Shown here piece by piece: positions 7,581 through 13,304 of a stretch of 14,247 nt of DNA. Source of the stretch: Parvularculaceae bacterium. GTDB taxonomy: Bacteria > Pseudomonadota > Alphaproteobacteria > Caulobacterales > Parvularculaceae. A program made the translations under genes and the position numbers. A model generated the notes under the pieces. That model saw only the letters and a program-made list of their open reading frames with translations. It searched no databases and was not told the origin of the DNA. The stretch spans positions 1 through 14,247 of the forward strand of contig JACADX010000055.1 in the NCBI GenBank assembly GCA_013389125.1, read 5' to 3'. How positions within the stretch are numbered: the first letter of the stretch is position 1; every line of letters starts with the position of its first letter.

Positions 7581-7622
7581 TTTGCGACGCGCTGCGGACG
7601 GAATTCAAGCCGCGGTCGCAAA
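7581..7622. repeat. Inverted repeat TTTGCGAC / GTCGCAAA upstream of the second phasin
   Basis: TTTGCGAC (7581-7588) and its exact complement GTCGCAAA (7615-7622) are separated by 26 bases and lie 35-76 bases upstream of the second phasin start, between it and the preceding terminator. Such spaced half-sites suit a regulator such as the PhaD-like protein encoded downstream, or cruciform structure. A further GTCGCAAA occurs at 6437-6444. Confidence 0.35.
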
Positions 7623-7651
7623 AACGGGGCGCCTTCGAAAGGCGCCCCGTT
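7620..7651 (-). terminator. Strong intrinsic terminator after the first phasin gene
   Basis: A perfect 13-bp stem (7623-7635 with 7639-7651) has a 3-base loop and, on the minus strand, continues into a run of five T residues (complement of 7620-7624). It lies 33 bases beyond the stop of the phasin at 7685-8095 and upstream of the second phasin, so the downstream phasin–tetR pair would need readthrough or its own promoter. Confidence 0.85.
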
Positions 7652-7684
7652 CCGCGTCACGCTACGCAATTGGAGGAGGGGAGA

Positions 7685-8095
7685 TTAAGCCGCCTTCGCC
7701 GTTTTCACGGCTTTCGCCTTGCGCGGAGCGGCCTTCTTCGCTTTCGTCGCGAGCTTTTTCGTCAGCGCCTCGATCTCGGCTTCAAGCTCCTTCACGCGAT
7801 CTCCGGCGTCATTGGCCGGGCGAAACGAGCGCAGATTGTCGACGCCGTCCGCATAGAGCTCCTTCGCGCGCTCGGCCGCGTCCGCGAATTGTTCTTTCGC
7901 AGTGGCTTCGATTTCTTCGCCCTTTTCGACGAGATCGCCGAAAAGCGAAGCGTATTTCTTCGAGAGCTTCTTGATCGCCGGCTTCGCACGGTCATAGGCG
8001 AGGCCGTAGGCGCCGAGATAGGCGAGCCAGCCCTGACGGATCGCGTCAGCGGCATTCATGAATTTGACGTCGTTGACTTGCTTGCGCTTCGTCAT
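7685..8095 (-). CDS. Phasin-family PHA-granule-associated protein, first paralogue with basic Ala/Lys tail
   Basis: 136 residues from ATG 8095, supported by gaaagga (complement within 8104-8110) about 8 bases upstream; an in-frame extension to 8185 lacks such a site. The core IRQGWLAYLGAYGLAYDRA (about 19-37), then LFGDLVEKGEEIE, matches the PhaF/PhaI-type phasin family. Residues about 99-117 (DRVKELEAEIEALTKKL) form a coiled coil. The last 20 residues (KAKKAAPRKAKAVKTAKAA) are an Ala/Lys/Pro histone-H1-like tail, as in PhaF and other nucleoid-tethering phasins. It should bind the PHA granule surface and may link granules to DNA. Its own strong terminator follows, so it may be the highly expressed phasin of the pair. 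The 5' leader holds two inverted repeats near the start. Confidence 0.9.
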   Translation of the reverse strand: MTKRKQVNDVKFMNAADAIRQGWLAYLGAYGLAYDRAKPAIKKLSKKYASLFGDLVEKGEEIEATAKEQFADAAERAKELYADGVDNLRSFRPANDAGDRVKELEAEIEALTKKLATKAKKAAPRKAKAVKTAKAA

Positions 8096-8116
8096 GGGGT
8101 CGGTCCTTTCAGTTTC

Positions 8117-8157
8117 CGCGGCGAATTGGCCGCGAGGGGGTTCTCCACTGCTCCCCC
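8117..8157 (-). other. Two inverted repeats in the leader of the first phasin gene
   Basis: One perfect 6-bp stem (8117-8122 with 8129-8134, 6-base loop) and one 5-bp G/C stem (8136-8140 with 8153-8157, 12-base loop) lie back to back, 22-62 bases upstream of the phasin ATG and next to its ribosome binding site. They could modulate translation or mRNA stability. No riboswitch class is recognised. Confidence 0.3.
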
Positions 8158-8200
8158 ATTTAGGCGCCAAATCTAGAATGTTCATCCCAAACTCCGGGAC

Positions 8201-8217
8201 GCGCCGACGGGCGGCGC
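8201..8217 (-). terminator. Weak hairpin downstream of the septoil-knot-type gene
   Basis: Six-bp stem gcgccg (8201-8206) with cggcgc (8212-8217) and a 5-base loop, 11 bases past the stop codon on the minus strand. No T-run follows, so it may only stabilise the 3' end. Confidence 0.25.
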
Positions 8218-8227
8218 CGCATCGGGG

Positions 8228-8545
8228 TCAGGGAATTCCCGGAAAGCTGTCGACCATCTCGATCTTCAGATCGGGAAAGCTGTCGACAAACTGGATCTTG
8301 AAGTCCGGAAAGCTCTCGACGAACTGCCATTCGCCGCAGTCGTCGGGAAAGCTCTCGACCGACTTCACCTTGAGGTCCGGAAAGCTCTCGACGACCTGAA
8401 CTTTGAGATCGGGAAAGCTCTCGACCACCTCGACTTTTCCGAATAGCGCGATGCCTTTGAGCGTGCAGTCCGCCGCAATCGCGGCTTCGGCCCCGCCGCC
8501 CGAAAGCGAGATCGCGGCCATGAGCGGAAGGATGGCGTGACTCAC
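8228..8545 (-). CDS. Secreted small repeat protein of the 7(1) septoil-knot type
   Basis: 105 residues from a GTG start (8545), supported by ggggag (complement of 8553-8558) 7 bases upstream. An ATG at 8521 is the alternative, but it shortens the signal peptide. Residues about 1-25 are a Sec signal peptide (hydrophobic ILPLMAAISL, Ala-rich end, cleavage near AIAA). The mature about 80 residues begin DCTLKGIALFGKVEVVESFP and contain six V-E/D-S-F-P units spaced 11 residues apart. The central unit is lengthened by two residues (DDCGEWQF), and two Cys could form a disulfide. I recall this pattern as the Septknot family, compact repeat proteins predicted and then shown to form a 7(1) knot. The match is from memory. 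The biological role is unknown to me, and the signal peptide implies a periplasmic or exported location. The gene lies between tRNA-Thr and the phasin cluster, with no obvious functional partner. Confidence 0.8.
   Translation of the reverse strand: MSHAILPLMAAISLSGGGAEAAIAADCTLKGIALFGKVEVVESFPDLKVQVVESFPDLKVKSVESFPDDCGEWQFVESFPDFKIQFVDSFPDLKIEMVDSFPGIP
8241..8425 (-). repeat. Six-copy direct repeat inside the septoil-knot-type gene
   Basis: GGAAAGCTnTCGAC (plus strand) occurs at 8241, 8274, 8307, 8346, 8379 and 8412. Spacing is 33, 33, 39, 33 and 33 bases, equal to 11 codons with one 13-codon step. Each copy encodes the V-E/D-S-F-P unit. The two 3'-most gene copies have G at the variable base (GTC GAC AGC, Asp) and the other four have C (GTC GAG AGC, Glu). 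Confidence 0.95.
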
Positions 8546-8591
8546 ATTGCGGCTCCCCGGTTGCGACCGTCCTTGCGCGATTAAATAGCGG

Positions 8592-8618
8592 AAAAGGCCG
8601 GCCCAGGGGACCGGCCTT
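8592..8618 (-). terminator. Intrinsic terminator between tRNA-Thr and the septoil-knot-type gene
   Basis: An 8-bp perfect stem aaggccgg (8594-8601) with ccggcctt (8611-8618) and a 9-base loop. On the minus strand it ends in TTTT (complement of 8592-8595). It lies about 160 bases downstream of tRNA-Thr and 47 bases before the next GTG start. It probably ends the tRNA transcript, which requires a separate promoter for the small secreted protein. Confidence 0.55.
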
Positions 8619-8775
8619 AACGCTACTGGAACGCAACTCGAGAAATCGCCGGCGCTCGGGACCCCGGCTCGCGCGAGGCATGGAGGCTTCCAGACCCTGA
8701 CCCGCCCGGCTCTCCTAGAGCCCGCGGGCGACGATCCAATGACGCTTTTGCAAAATTTCAGTGTCGGATCGCGAC

Positions 8776-8850
8776 TGGTGCTGCGAGAGAGGATTGAACT
8801 CTCGGCCTCCCCCTTACCAAGGGGGTGCTCTACCACTGAGCTACCGCAGC
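8776..8850 (-). tRNA. tRNA-Thr (anticodon GGT)
   Basis: The minus-strand sequence folds into a complete cloverleaf of 75 bases. It has a 7-bp acceptor stem (GCTGCGG with TCGCAGC, one G-U), a D stem GCTC/GAGC with loop AGTGGTA, an anticodon stem CCCCC/GGGGG with loop TTGGTAA, a T stem GAGAG/CTCTC with loop TTCAATC, discriminator A73 and an encoded CCA (complement of 8776-8778). Anticodon GGT reads threonine ACC and ACT codons. Confidence 0.97.
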
Positions 8851-8875
8851 AGGCCGGGCGTCGCCGGGAGGCGGC

Positions 8876-8883
8876 GATATAGC
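8876..8883 (-). promoter_or_regulatory. -10 element of the tRNA-Thr promoter
   Basis: On the minus strand this reads GCTATATC, an exact match to the Caulobacter housekeeping -10 consensus GCTANAWC. It ends 25 bases before the mature tRNA 5' end, a normal leader distance. No strong -35 was found upstream. Confidence 0.6.
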
Positions 8884-8947
8884 CCCTGCGCCTGCCGATG
8901 AAAAGCCAGCCCGCATTCGCGGCGTTTTCCAGGCCCCGTCCCCGTCC

Positions 8948-8975
8948 TTGACCCTCGGCCTCGTCTTTCTATGGT
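8948..8975 (+). promoter_or_regulatory. Promoter of the small-protein–murA–DUF2948 operon, apparently leaderless
   Basis: TTGACC (8948-8953) and TATGGT (8970-8975) are separated by 16 bases, matching 5 of 6 and 4 of 6 consensus positions. Transcription would start about 7 bases past the -10, at or next to ATG 8982. No Shine-Dalgarno sequence lies before that ATG, so the first gene looks leaderless. Confidence 0.5.
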
Positions 8976-8981
8976 CCGCGC

Positions 8982-9191
8982 ATGACCGCCGAAAACGACT
9001 CCTCGCCGGAAGACCCGACGGAAGATAAACGCCTTGATGACGCCTTGAAAAAAACGCGCACGCAGCCGAAGACCGCGCCGCGGAGCGCGAAGGAAGCGCG
9101 CGAGGCGCGCCTTGGCGCGGCGCTTCGCGAAAATCTGCGACGGCGCAAGACAAGCCGTCGGGAAGACCCCCTGCGGAAGGGCAAGGACTGA
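8982..9191 (+). CDS. Small basic conserved protein preceding murA
   Basis: 69 residues: an acidic N-terminus (SSPEDPTEDKRLDDALKK) followed by a very basic helical segment (AKEAREARLGAALRENLRRRKTSRRE). The latter resembles the R..KLAEALR.NLKRRK pattern that I recall in short uncharacterised alphaproteobacterial proteins encoded just before murA. Its TGA (9189-9191) directly abuts the murA ATG at 9192 (TGAATG), so the two are translationally coupled and the short frame is very likely real. The ribosome binding site for murA lies inside its last codons. No signal peptide or membrane segment is present. The charge pattern suggests nucleic-acid or ribosome binding, but the function is unknown. Confidence 0.75.
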   Translation: MTAENDSSPEDPTEDKRLDDALKKTRTQPKTAPRSAKEAREARLGAALRENLRRRKTSRREDPLRKGKD

Positions 9192-10454
9192 ATGGACAGG
9201 CTGGCGATCATCGGCGGGCGGCCGCTTTTCGGCGAGATCTCGATCAGCGGCGCGAAGAACTCCGCCCTCAAATTGATGGCGGCCTCGCTTTTGACCGACA
9301 AGGCGCTGGTCATCGAAAACACGCCGCGCCTTGCCGATGTCGACATGCTGCTGCGGCTCCTCGACCAGCATGGCGTCGAGCACGCGTTTGAAGGCTCGAC
9401 GCTGACGCTCCAAGCCTCGACGATCCGGTCGACGGAGGCGCCCTATGATCTCGTCCGCAAGATGCGCGCCTCGTTCAACGTGCTGGGGCCGCTTCTCGCG
9501 CGGGAAGGAAAGGCGCGGGTCTCGCTGCCCGGCGGCTGCGCGATCGGCGCGCGGCCCGTCGATCTGCACCTGAAAGCGCTCGCCGCCATGGGCGCGCAAA
9601 TTGACCTTGACGAAGGCTATGTCGTCGCATCGGCGCCGAACGGCCTCAAGGGCGCGAAGATCGATTTTCCCTTCGTTTCGGTCGGCGCGACTGAACACGC
9701 GATGCTGGCGGCCTCGCTTGCGAAAGGCGAGACGGCGCTCTCCAACGCCGCTCGCGAGCCCGAGATCGTCGACCTTGCGGACTGCCTTAACTCGATGGGC
9801 GCGCGCGTTGAAAACGCCGGCCGGTCGACCGTTCACATCACCGGCGTTGAAACGCTCGGCGGCGCGCGGCACGCAGTCGTCCCCGACCGGATCGAATTCG
9901 GCTCCTACGCAATGGCGGTCGGCGCGGCGGGCGGCGAGCTTTTCTTGCGAAACGCGCGCGTCGATCTTCTAGCGGCGGCGGCGGGCGTTCTTGAAGAGGC
10001 GGGTCTGAAGCTGACGCAGGAAGAAGGCGGCGTGCGGGCGCGGCGGATGGTCGACCGCTGCCGAGCGGTCAACATCGTGACGCAGCCCTATCCCGGATTC
10101 TTCACCGACCTGCAGGCGCAATTCATGGCCCTGATGGCGACGGCGGACGGCGTTTCGGTGATCAAGGAGACGATCTTCTAGAACCGGTTCATGCATGCGC
10201 CGGAGCTCGCGCGCATGGGCGCGCAAATTTCCGTTGACGGACAGATCGCCACGGTGCGCGGCGTCAGGCGGCTCAAGGGCGCGCCCGTCATGGCGACGGA
10301 CCTTCGCGCGTCGATGAGTCTTGTGCTGGCGGGTCTCGGCGCCGAAGGCCAGACGATCGTCAACCGCGTCTATCACCTTGACCGCGGCTTTGAACGGCTC
10401 GAAGAAAAGCTCAGCCATTGCGGGGCCTTGATCGAGCGCGTGAGAGGGGACTGA
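9192..10454 (+). pseudogene. murA: UDP-N-acetylglucosamine 1-carboxyvinyltransferase (MurA) with an in-frame amber codon
   Basis: MurA transfers enolpyruvate from PEP to UDP-GlcNAc, the first committed step of peptidoglycan synthesis, in the cytoplasm. The whole frame is 420 codons plus stop, the normal family length, and its start abuts the previous stop with aagga just upstream. Visible catalytic features are Lys22-Asn23 in SGAKNSAL, Arg92, Cys116 in LPGGCAIGARPVDLH (PEP- and fosfomycin-reactive Cys, Cys115 in E. coli) and Asp306 in YPGFFTDLQAQF. Codon 330 (10179-10181) is TAG where the family has Glu in ETIFENRFMH. The frame then resumes perfectly with NRFMHAPELARMGA, including Arg372 in MATDLRAS and Arg398 in HLDRGFERLEEKL. 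A product ending at 329 would lack these residues and be inactive. A single G-to-T change from GAG explains it: sequencing error, real nonsense mutation with a second murA elsewhere, or readthrough. Confidence 0.95.
10179..10181 (+). other. In-frame TAG codon in murA
   Basis: The frame reads ATC TTC TAG AAC CGG TTC ATG, encoding IF-stop-NRFM where MurA homologues have IFENRFM. GAG-to-TAG is one base change. Flanking codons are undisturbed and no frameshift is present. Confidence 0.95.
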
Positions 10455-10909
10455 TGACCGGCCTTGCCGATTACCGGCCGCTTCGGCTAATGGCCGAGGA
10501 CGCCGAGGATCTCAAAATCATGTCCGCCATGCTGCAGGACGCGGTCGCGAAAATCGGCGACTTCGCGCACTTGCCGCGCGCGCGCCGCTTCGCCTTCGTC
10601 GCCAATCGGTTCGTTTGGGAATGCGCGGCCGACCGCAAGCGCGGACCCTTCGCGCGCGTGCGCGCCGGCTGCCATTTCGACGACGTCAAATCCGTCCGTC
10701 AGCAGAATTTGCGCAGCGGCGCGAAGGACGCCGTCGTCGAGCTGTTGTCGATCAGGTTCGAGCCGACTGGCGACGGGGCCGGCGTCGTCGCGCTCGATTT
10801 CGCGGGCGGCGGCGCCATCCGCGTCGAAGTCGAGAGCCTTAACGCGCAGCTCGCCGACCTCTCCGAGCCCTGGCCGGCGCGCCTTAAACCCGAGCACCGC
10901 GAGGCGTAA
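10454..10909 (+). CDS. DUF2948 family protein
   Basis: 151 residues starting MTGLADYRPLRLMAEDAEDLKIMSAMLQDAV. The pattern (LRL.AEDAEDL.I.SA.LQDAV.KIGDFA.LP.ARRFAFVANRFVWE) matches DUF2948, an alphaproteobacterial family of unknown function typically encoded directly after murA and often before hisD. ATG 10454 overlaps the murA TGA by one base (TGATG), with gagagggga just upstream, showing strong translational coupling. That also argues that ribosomes normally reach the end of murA. hisD is not next; the gene converges on an ABC exporter gene 22 bases away. No signal peptide, membrane segment or catalytic motif is recognised. Confidence 0.92.
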   Translation: MTGLADYRPLRLMAEDAEDLKIMSAMLQDAVAKIGDFAHLPRARRFAFVANRFVWECAADRKRGPFARVRAGCHFDDVKSVRQQNLRSGAKDAVVELLSIRFEPTGDGAGVVALDFAGGGAIRVEVESLNAQLADLSEPWPARLKPEHREA

Positions 10910-10931
10910 CCGGGCTTCGCGCCGATCCCTG

Positions 10932-12818
10932 CTACTCCGCCGCTTCGCGCGCGGCTGAGAACTGCAATTCGGCGAGGCGCGCATAAAGGCCGCCGCGAGC
11001 GAGAAGCTCCGCATGCGTTCCCTCATCGACGATCGCGCCCTCGTCCATGACGACGATGCGGTCGGCGCTGAGCACGGTCGCAAGACGATGCGCGATCACG
11101 ATCGACGTGCGGCCCTTCGAGATGCGCTCGAAGGCGATCTGAATGAGGCGCTCGCTTTCGGAATCGAGCGCGCTCGTCGCCTCGTCGAGAAGCACGATCG
11201 GCGCGTCGCGAAGGATCGCCCGCGCGATGGCGAGCCTTTGGCGCTGTCCGCCCGAAAGGGTCGTCGCGCCTTGTCCAAGCGGCGTCAGATAGCCCTGCGG
11301 CAGCGCCTTGATGAAATCATGCGCGTTCGCCGCGACGGCGGCGGCCTCGACCTCCGCGTCCGAGGCCTCGGGACGGCCGAAGCGGATGTTGTCGGCGGCG
11401 GTCCCGGCGAACAGCGGCGCGTTCTGCTGCACGATCGAAATCGACCGGCGGAGCGCGTCGGGATCGAAATGGCGAATGTCGACGCCGTCGATCGTGATCG
11501 AACCCGATTGCGGATCGTAAAAGCGCAGCAGCAATTGGAAGATCGTGCTCTTGCCGGCGCCTGACGGGCCGACGAGCGCGGTCGTCCTGCCCGGCGCGAA
11601 ATTCACGCTGACGCCTTTCAGCGCCTGCATCGAGGGCCGCGCCGGATAGGCGAAGGCGACGTTTGAAAACCTGATCGCGCCATTGAGCGGCTTCGGCAGC
11701 GCGGCGGCGGGCGCGATCGCCTTGATCTCGCTCGTCGCCGACAAGAGCTCCATCAGGCGTTCCGTCGCGCCGGCCGCGCGCATCACTTCGGCGTAGGTCT
11801 CGGTCAGCATGCCGACGCCGGAAACGGCGACGAAGGCGTACATCACGAACTGCGTCATCGCGCCCGGCGTGATCGCGCCGGACTTGACCTGCAAGGCGCC
11901 GAACCAGAGGACGGCGATGAGGCCGCCGAGCACCAATGTGAAGATGACGCCGGTCATCAGGGCGCGGACGGTGATGCGCTTCAAGGCGACCGCGAATGTC
12001 GACTCGACGGCGCGCCGGAAATTGTCGCTTTCCTGGCGTTCGCGCGTGAACGCCTGAACCGTCTCGATCGCGCCGAGGCTTTCGGAGGCGCGCGCCGAGG
12101 CGCCGGCGAGACTATCTTGGCTTGCGCGCGACAGGCGCTGAACGCGACGCCCAAAAAAGAAGATCGGAGCGAGCATCAGCGGACCGACCGCCAGCATCAT
12201 GAGGGAAAGTTTCCAGCTGACGAGAAACATGAGAACGATCGCCCCGATCGTCGTTGCGACCGTTCGGAGCGCGACCGAAACCGATGATCCGACGAGCGTC
12301 TCTATGAGCGTCGTGTCGGTGGTCAGCCGCGAGAGCACTTCGCCCGTCCGGACATTGACGTAAAAAGACGGGCTTAACCCCAGAAGATGGTCGTAGACGG
12401 CGGTCCGGACGTCGGCGACAACGCGCTCGCCGAGCCGGCTGATGAAATAGAACCGCATCGCGCTCGCGACGCCGAGCATCAAGGCGACGGCGAAGCCGAT
12501 GACGAAATAGCCGGTCAGTTCGTCGCCGAGCGCCATCTTGCGGCAGATCGCGGCGTCCGCCGCGCCGGCGAATCCGCAATCGACGACAAGGCGGAACGCC
12601 GCCGGCAGGATGAGCGTCAGCGCCGAGGCGAGAACGAGGAAGAGCGCAAATCCCGCGAGGAGGCCCCGGTACCGCAGCACGAACGGCAAGAGCCGCGACA
12701 GCGGCTTGATCGAGCGGGCCTTGGCGCGATGCTCGGCGTCGCGCTCAAGTTCGGCGGCGAAGCTTGAGCCGCGGTCGGCGTCGACGCGCGCCGCGTCCTG
12801 ATCTTGCTCGGCGGCCAT
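10932..12818 (-). CDS. ABC exporter half-transporter (MsbA/ABCB type, fused permease and ATPase)
   Basis: 628 residues with a permease domain followed by an ATPase domain. Membrane spans lie near residues 53-78, 102-125, 184-203, 205-224, 290-312 and 323-340, giving the usual six helices. The nucleotide-binding domain has Walker A GPSGAGKS (417-424), Q-loop VQQNAPLFAG (around 464), signature LSGGQRQRLA (521-530), Walker B IVLLDEATS (541-549, catalytic Glu546) and H-loop His577 in IAHRLAT. It works as a homodimer in the inner membrane exporting a lipid-like or hydrophobic substrate. It most resembles the MsbA-related subgroup common in alphaproteobacteria, and substrate prediction from sequence is not reliable. 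Cys81 and Cys92 in the first periplasmic loop could form a disulfide. ATG 12818 lies 3 bases after the stop of the upstream membrane protein, so it is the last gene of a three-gene operon. Confidence 0.95.
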   Translation of the reverse strand: MAAEQDQDAARVDADRGSSFAAELERDAEHRAKARSIKPLSRLLPFVLRYRGLLAGFALFLVLASALTLILPAAFRLVVDCGFAGAADAAICRKMALGDELTGYFVIGFAVALMLGVASAMRFYFISRLGERVVADVRTAVYDHLLGLSPSFYVNVRTGEVLSRLTTDTTLIETLVGSSVSVALRTVATTIGAIVLMFLVSWKLSLMMLAVGPLMLAPIFFFGRRVQRLSRASQDSLAGASARASESLGAIETVQAFTRERQESDNFRRAVESTFAVALKRITVRALMTGVIFTLVLGGLIAVLWFGALQVKSGAITPGAMTQFVMYAFVAVSGVGMLTETYAEVMRAAGATERLMELLSATSEIKAIAPAAALPKPLNGAIRFSNVAFAYPARPSMQALKGVSVNFAPGRTTALVGPSGAGKSTIFQLLLRFYDPQSGSITIDGVDIRHFDPDALRRSISIVQQNAPLFAGTAADNIRFGRPEASDAEVEAAAVAANAHDFIKALPQGYLTPLGQGATTLSGGQRQRLAIARAILRDAPIVLLDEATSALDSESERLIQIAFERISKGRTSIVIAHRLATVLSADRIVVMDEGAIVDEGTHAELLARGGLYARLAELQFSAAREAAE

Positions 12819-12821
12819 CGA

Positions 12822-13304
12822 TTACGCTTTCGGCGCGCCTTCGTTCTGCGCGCCCGGCGGAACAAAGGTCATGACTGTCTGGAACGCCGCCGCCGCCGCC
12901 GCCCCGCCGGACACGCAAAGGAGAATTCCGGCGATCGTGTCACCGAAGACGATCTGCGTGAACTTGGCGGCGAACAAGAACAAGATCAGCGCCACGGCGG
13001 CGCGGGCGTAAAAGCGGACGAGATCGCTAAACGTGTCGCCGCCGCGAAACTGCGCGGCGAAACGCGGCCAGGCGACGTAAATGTAAACCCAGCAGCCGAA
13101 GCCGGCTGCGATGATCGCCGGCGCTAGCGATAGTCCGCGAAACAGCCCGACGAGGATCGTCCGCGCGTCCGAAAAGCTGATCGCCGCGATCGCCGCGCCG
13201 ATGATCCCATAGATCGCCGTGACCGTCAGCGTCAGCACCGGCTTGGCGTGCCGCGCGCGCGGAAACGGGCCGTCCTTAGGCGGTATGCCCCAGTTTCGTG
13301 TCAC
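12822..13304 (-). CDS. Unidentified inner-membrane protein with about four spans
   Basis: 160 residues beginning at GTG 13304 (MTRNWGIPPKDGPFPRARHA). This start overlaps the uracil-DNA glycosylase stop by four bases (GTGA), and the stop is 3 bases before the ABC exporter ATG, so the gene is locked between them in an operon. Hydrophobic segments at about 24-44 (LTLTVTAIYGIIGAAIAAISF), 50-79 (LVGLFRGLSLAPAIIAAGFGCWVYIYVAWP), 101-120 (FYARAAVALILFLFAAKF) and 123-144 predict four helices, joined by a loop containing RFAAQFRGGDTFSDLVRF. I recognise no family. Possible roles are an accessory subunit of the exporter or an unrelated membrane protein; neither is shown by the sequence. Confidence 0.85.
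   Translation of the reverse strand: MTRNWGIPPKDGPFPRARHAKPVLTLTVTAIYGIIGAAIAAISFSDARTILVGLFRGLSLAPAIIAAGFGCWVYIYVAWPRFAAQFRGGDTFSDLVRFYARAAVALILFLFAAKFTQIVFGDTIAGILLCVSGGAAAAAAFQTVMTFVPPGAQNEGAPKA

Noticed and set aside
8058..8399. Plus-strand frame encoding repeated SGKLST units
   Set aside because: It is the antisense reading of the V-E/D-S-F-P repeats; the minus-strand frame has a signal peptide, ribosome binding site and family match.
8241..8425. CRISPR-like array
   Set aside because: The regular repeats are short (14 bases), lie inside a coding frame at codon-multiple spacing, and the intervening sequences encode similar peptides rather than unrelated spacers.
8746..8755. Palindrome TTTTGCAAAA downstream of tRNA-Thr as an operator
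   Set aside because: Short, A/T-flanked and not near a supported start site; too weak to annotate.
8546..8836. Upstream extension of the septoil-knot-type protein through the terminator and tRNA-Thr
   Set aside because: The extension overlaps the tRNA and has no secretion or family features; a signal peptide with a ribosome binding site begins at GTG 8545.
8776..8850. tRNA-Thr as an integration site for a genomic island
   Set aside because: No integrase and no second copy of the tRNA 3' end are visible in the window.
10191..10454. Separate 87-residue gene after the murA stop
   Set aside because: It is in the same frame as murA and its sequence is the conserved MurA C-terminus, so it is the tail of the interrupted gene.
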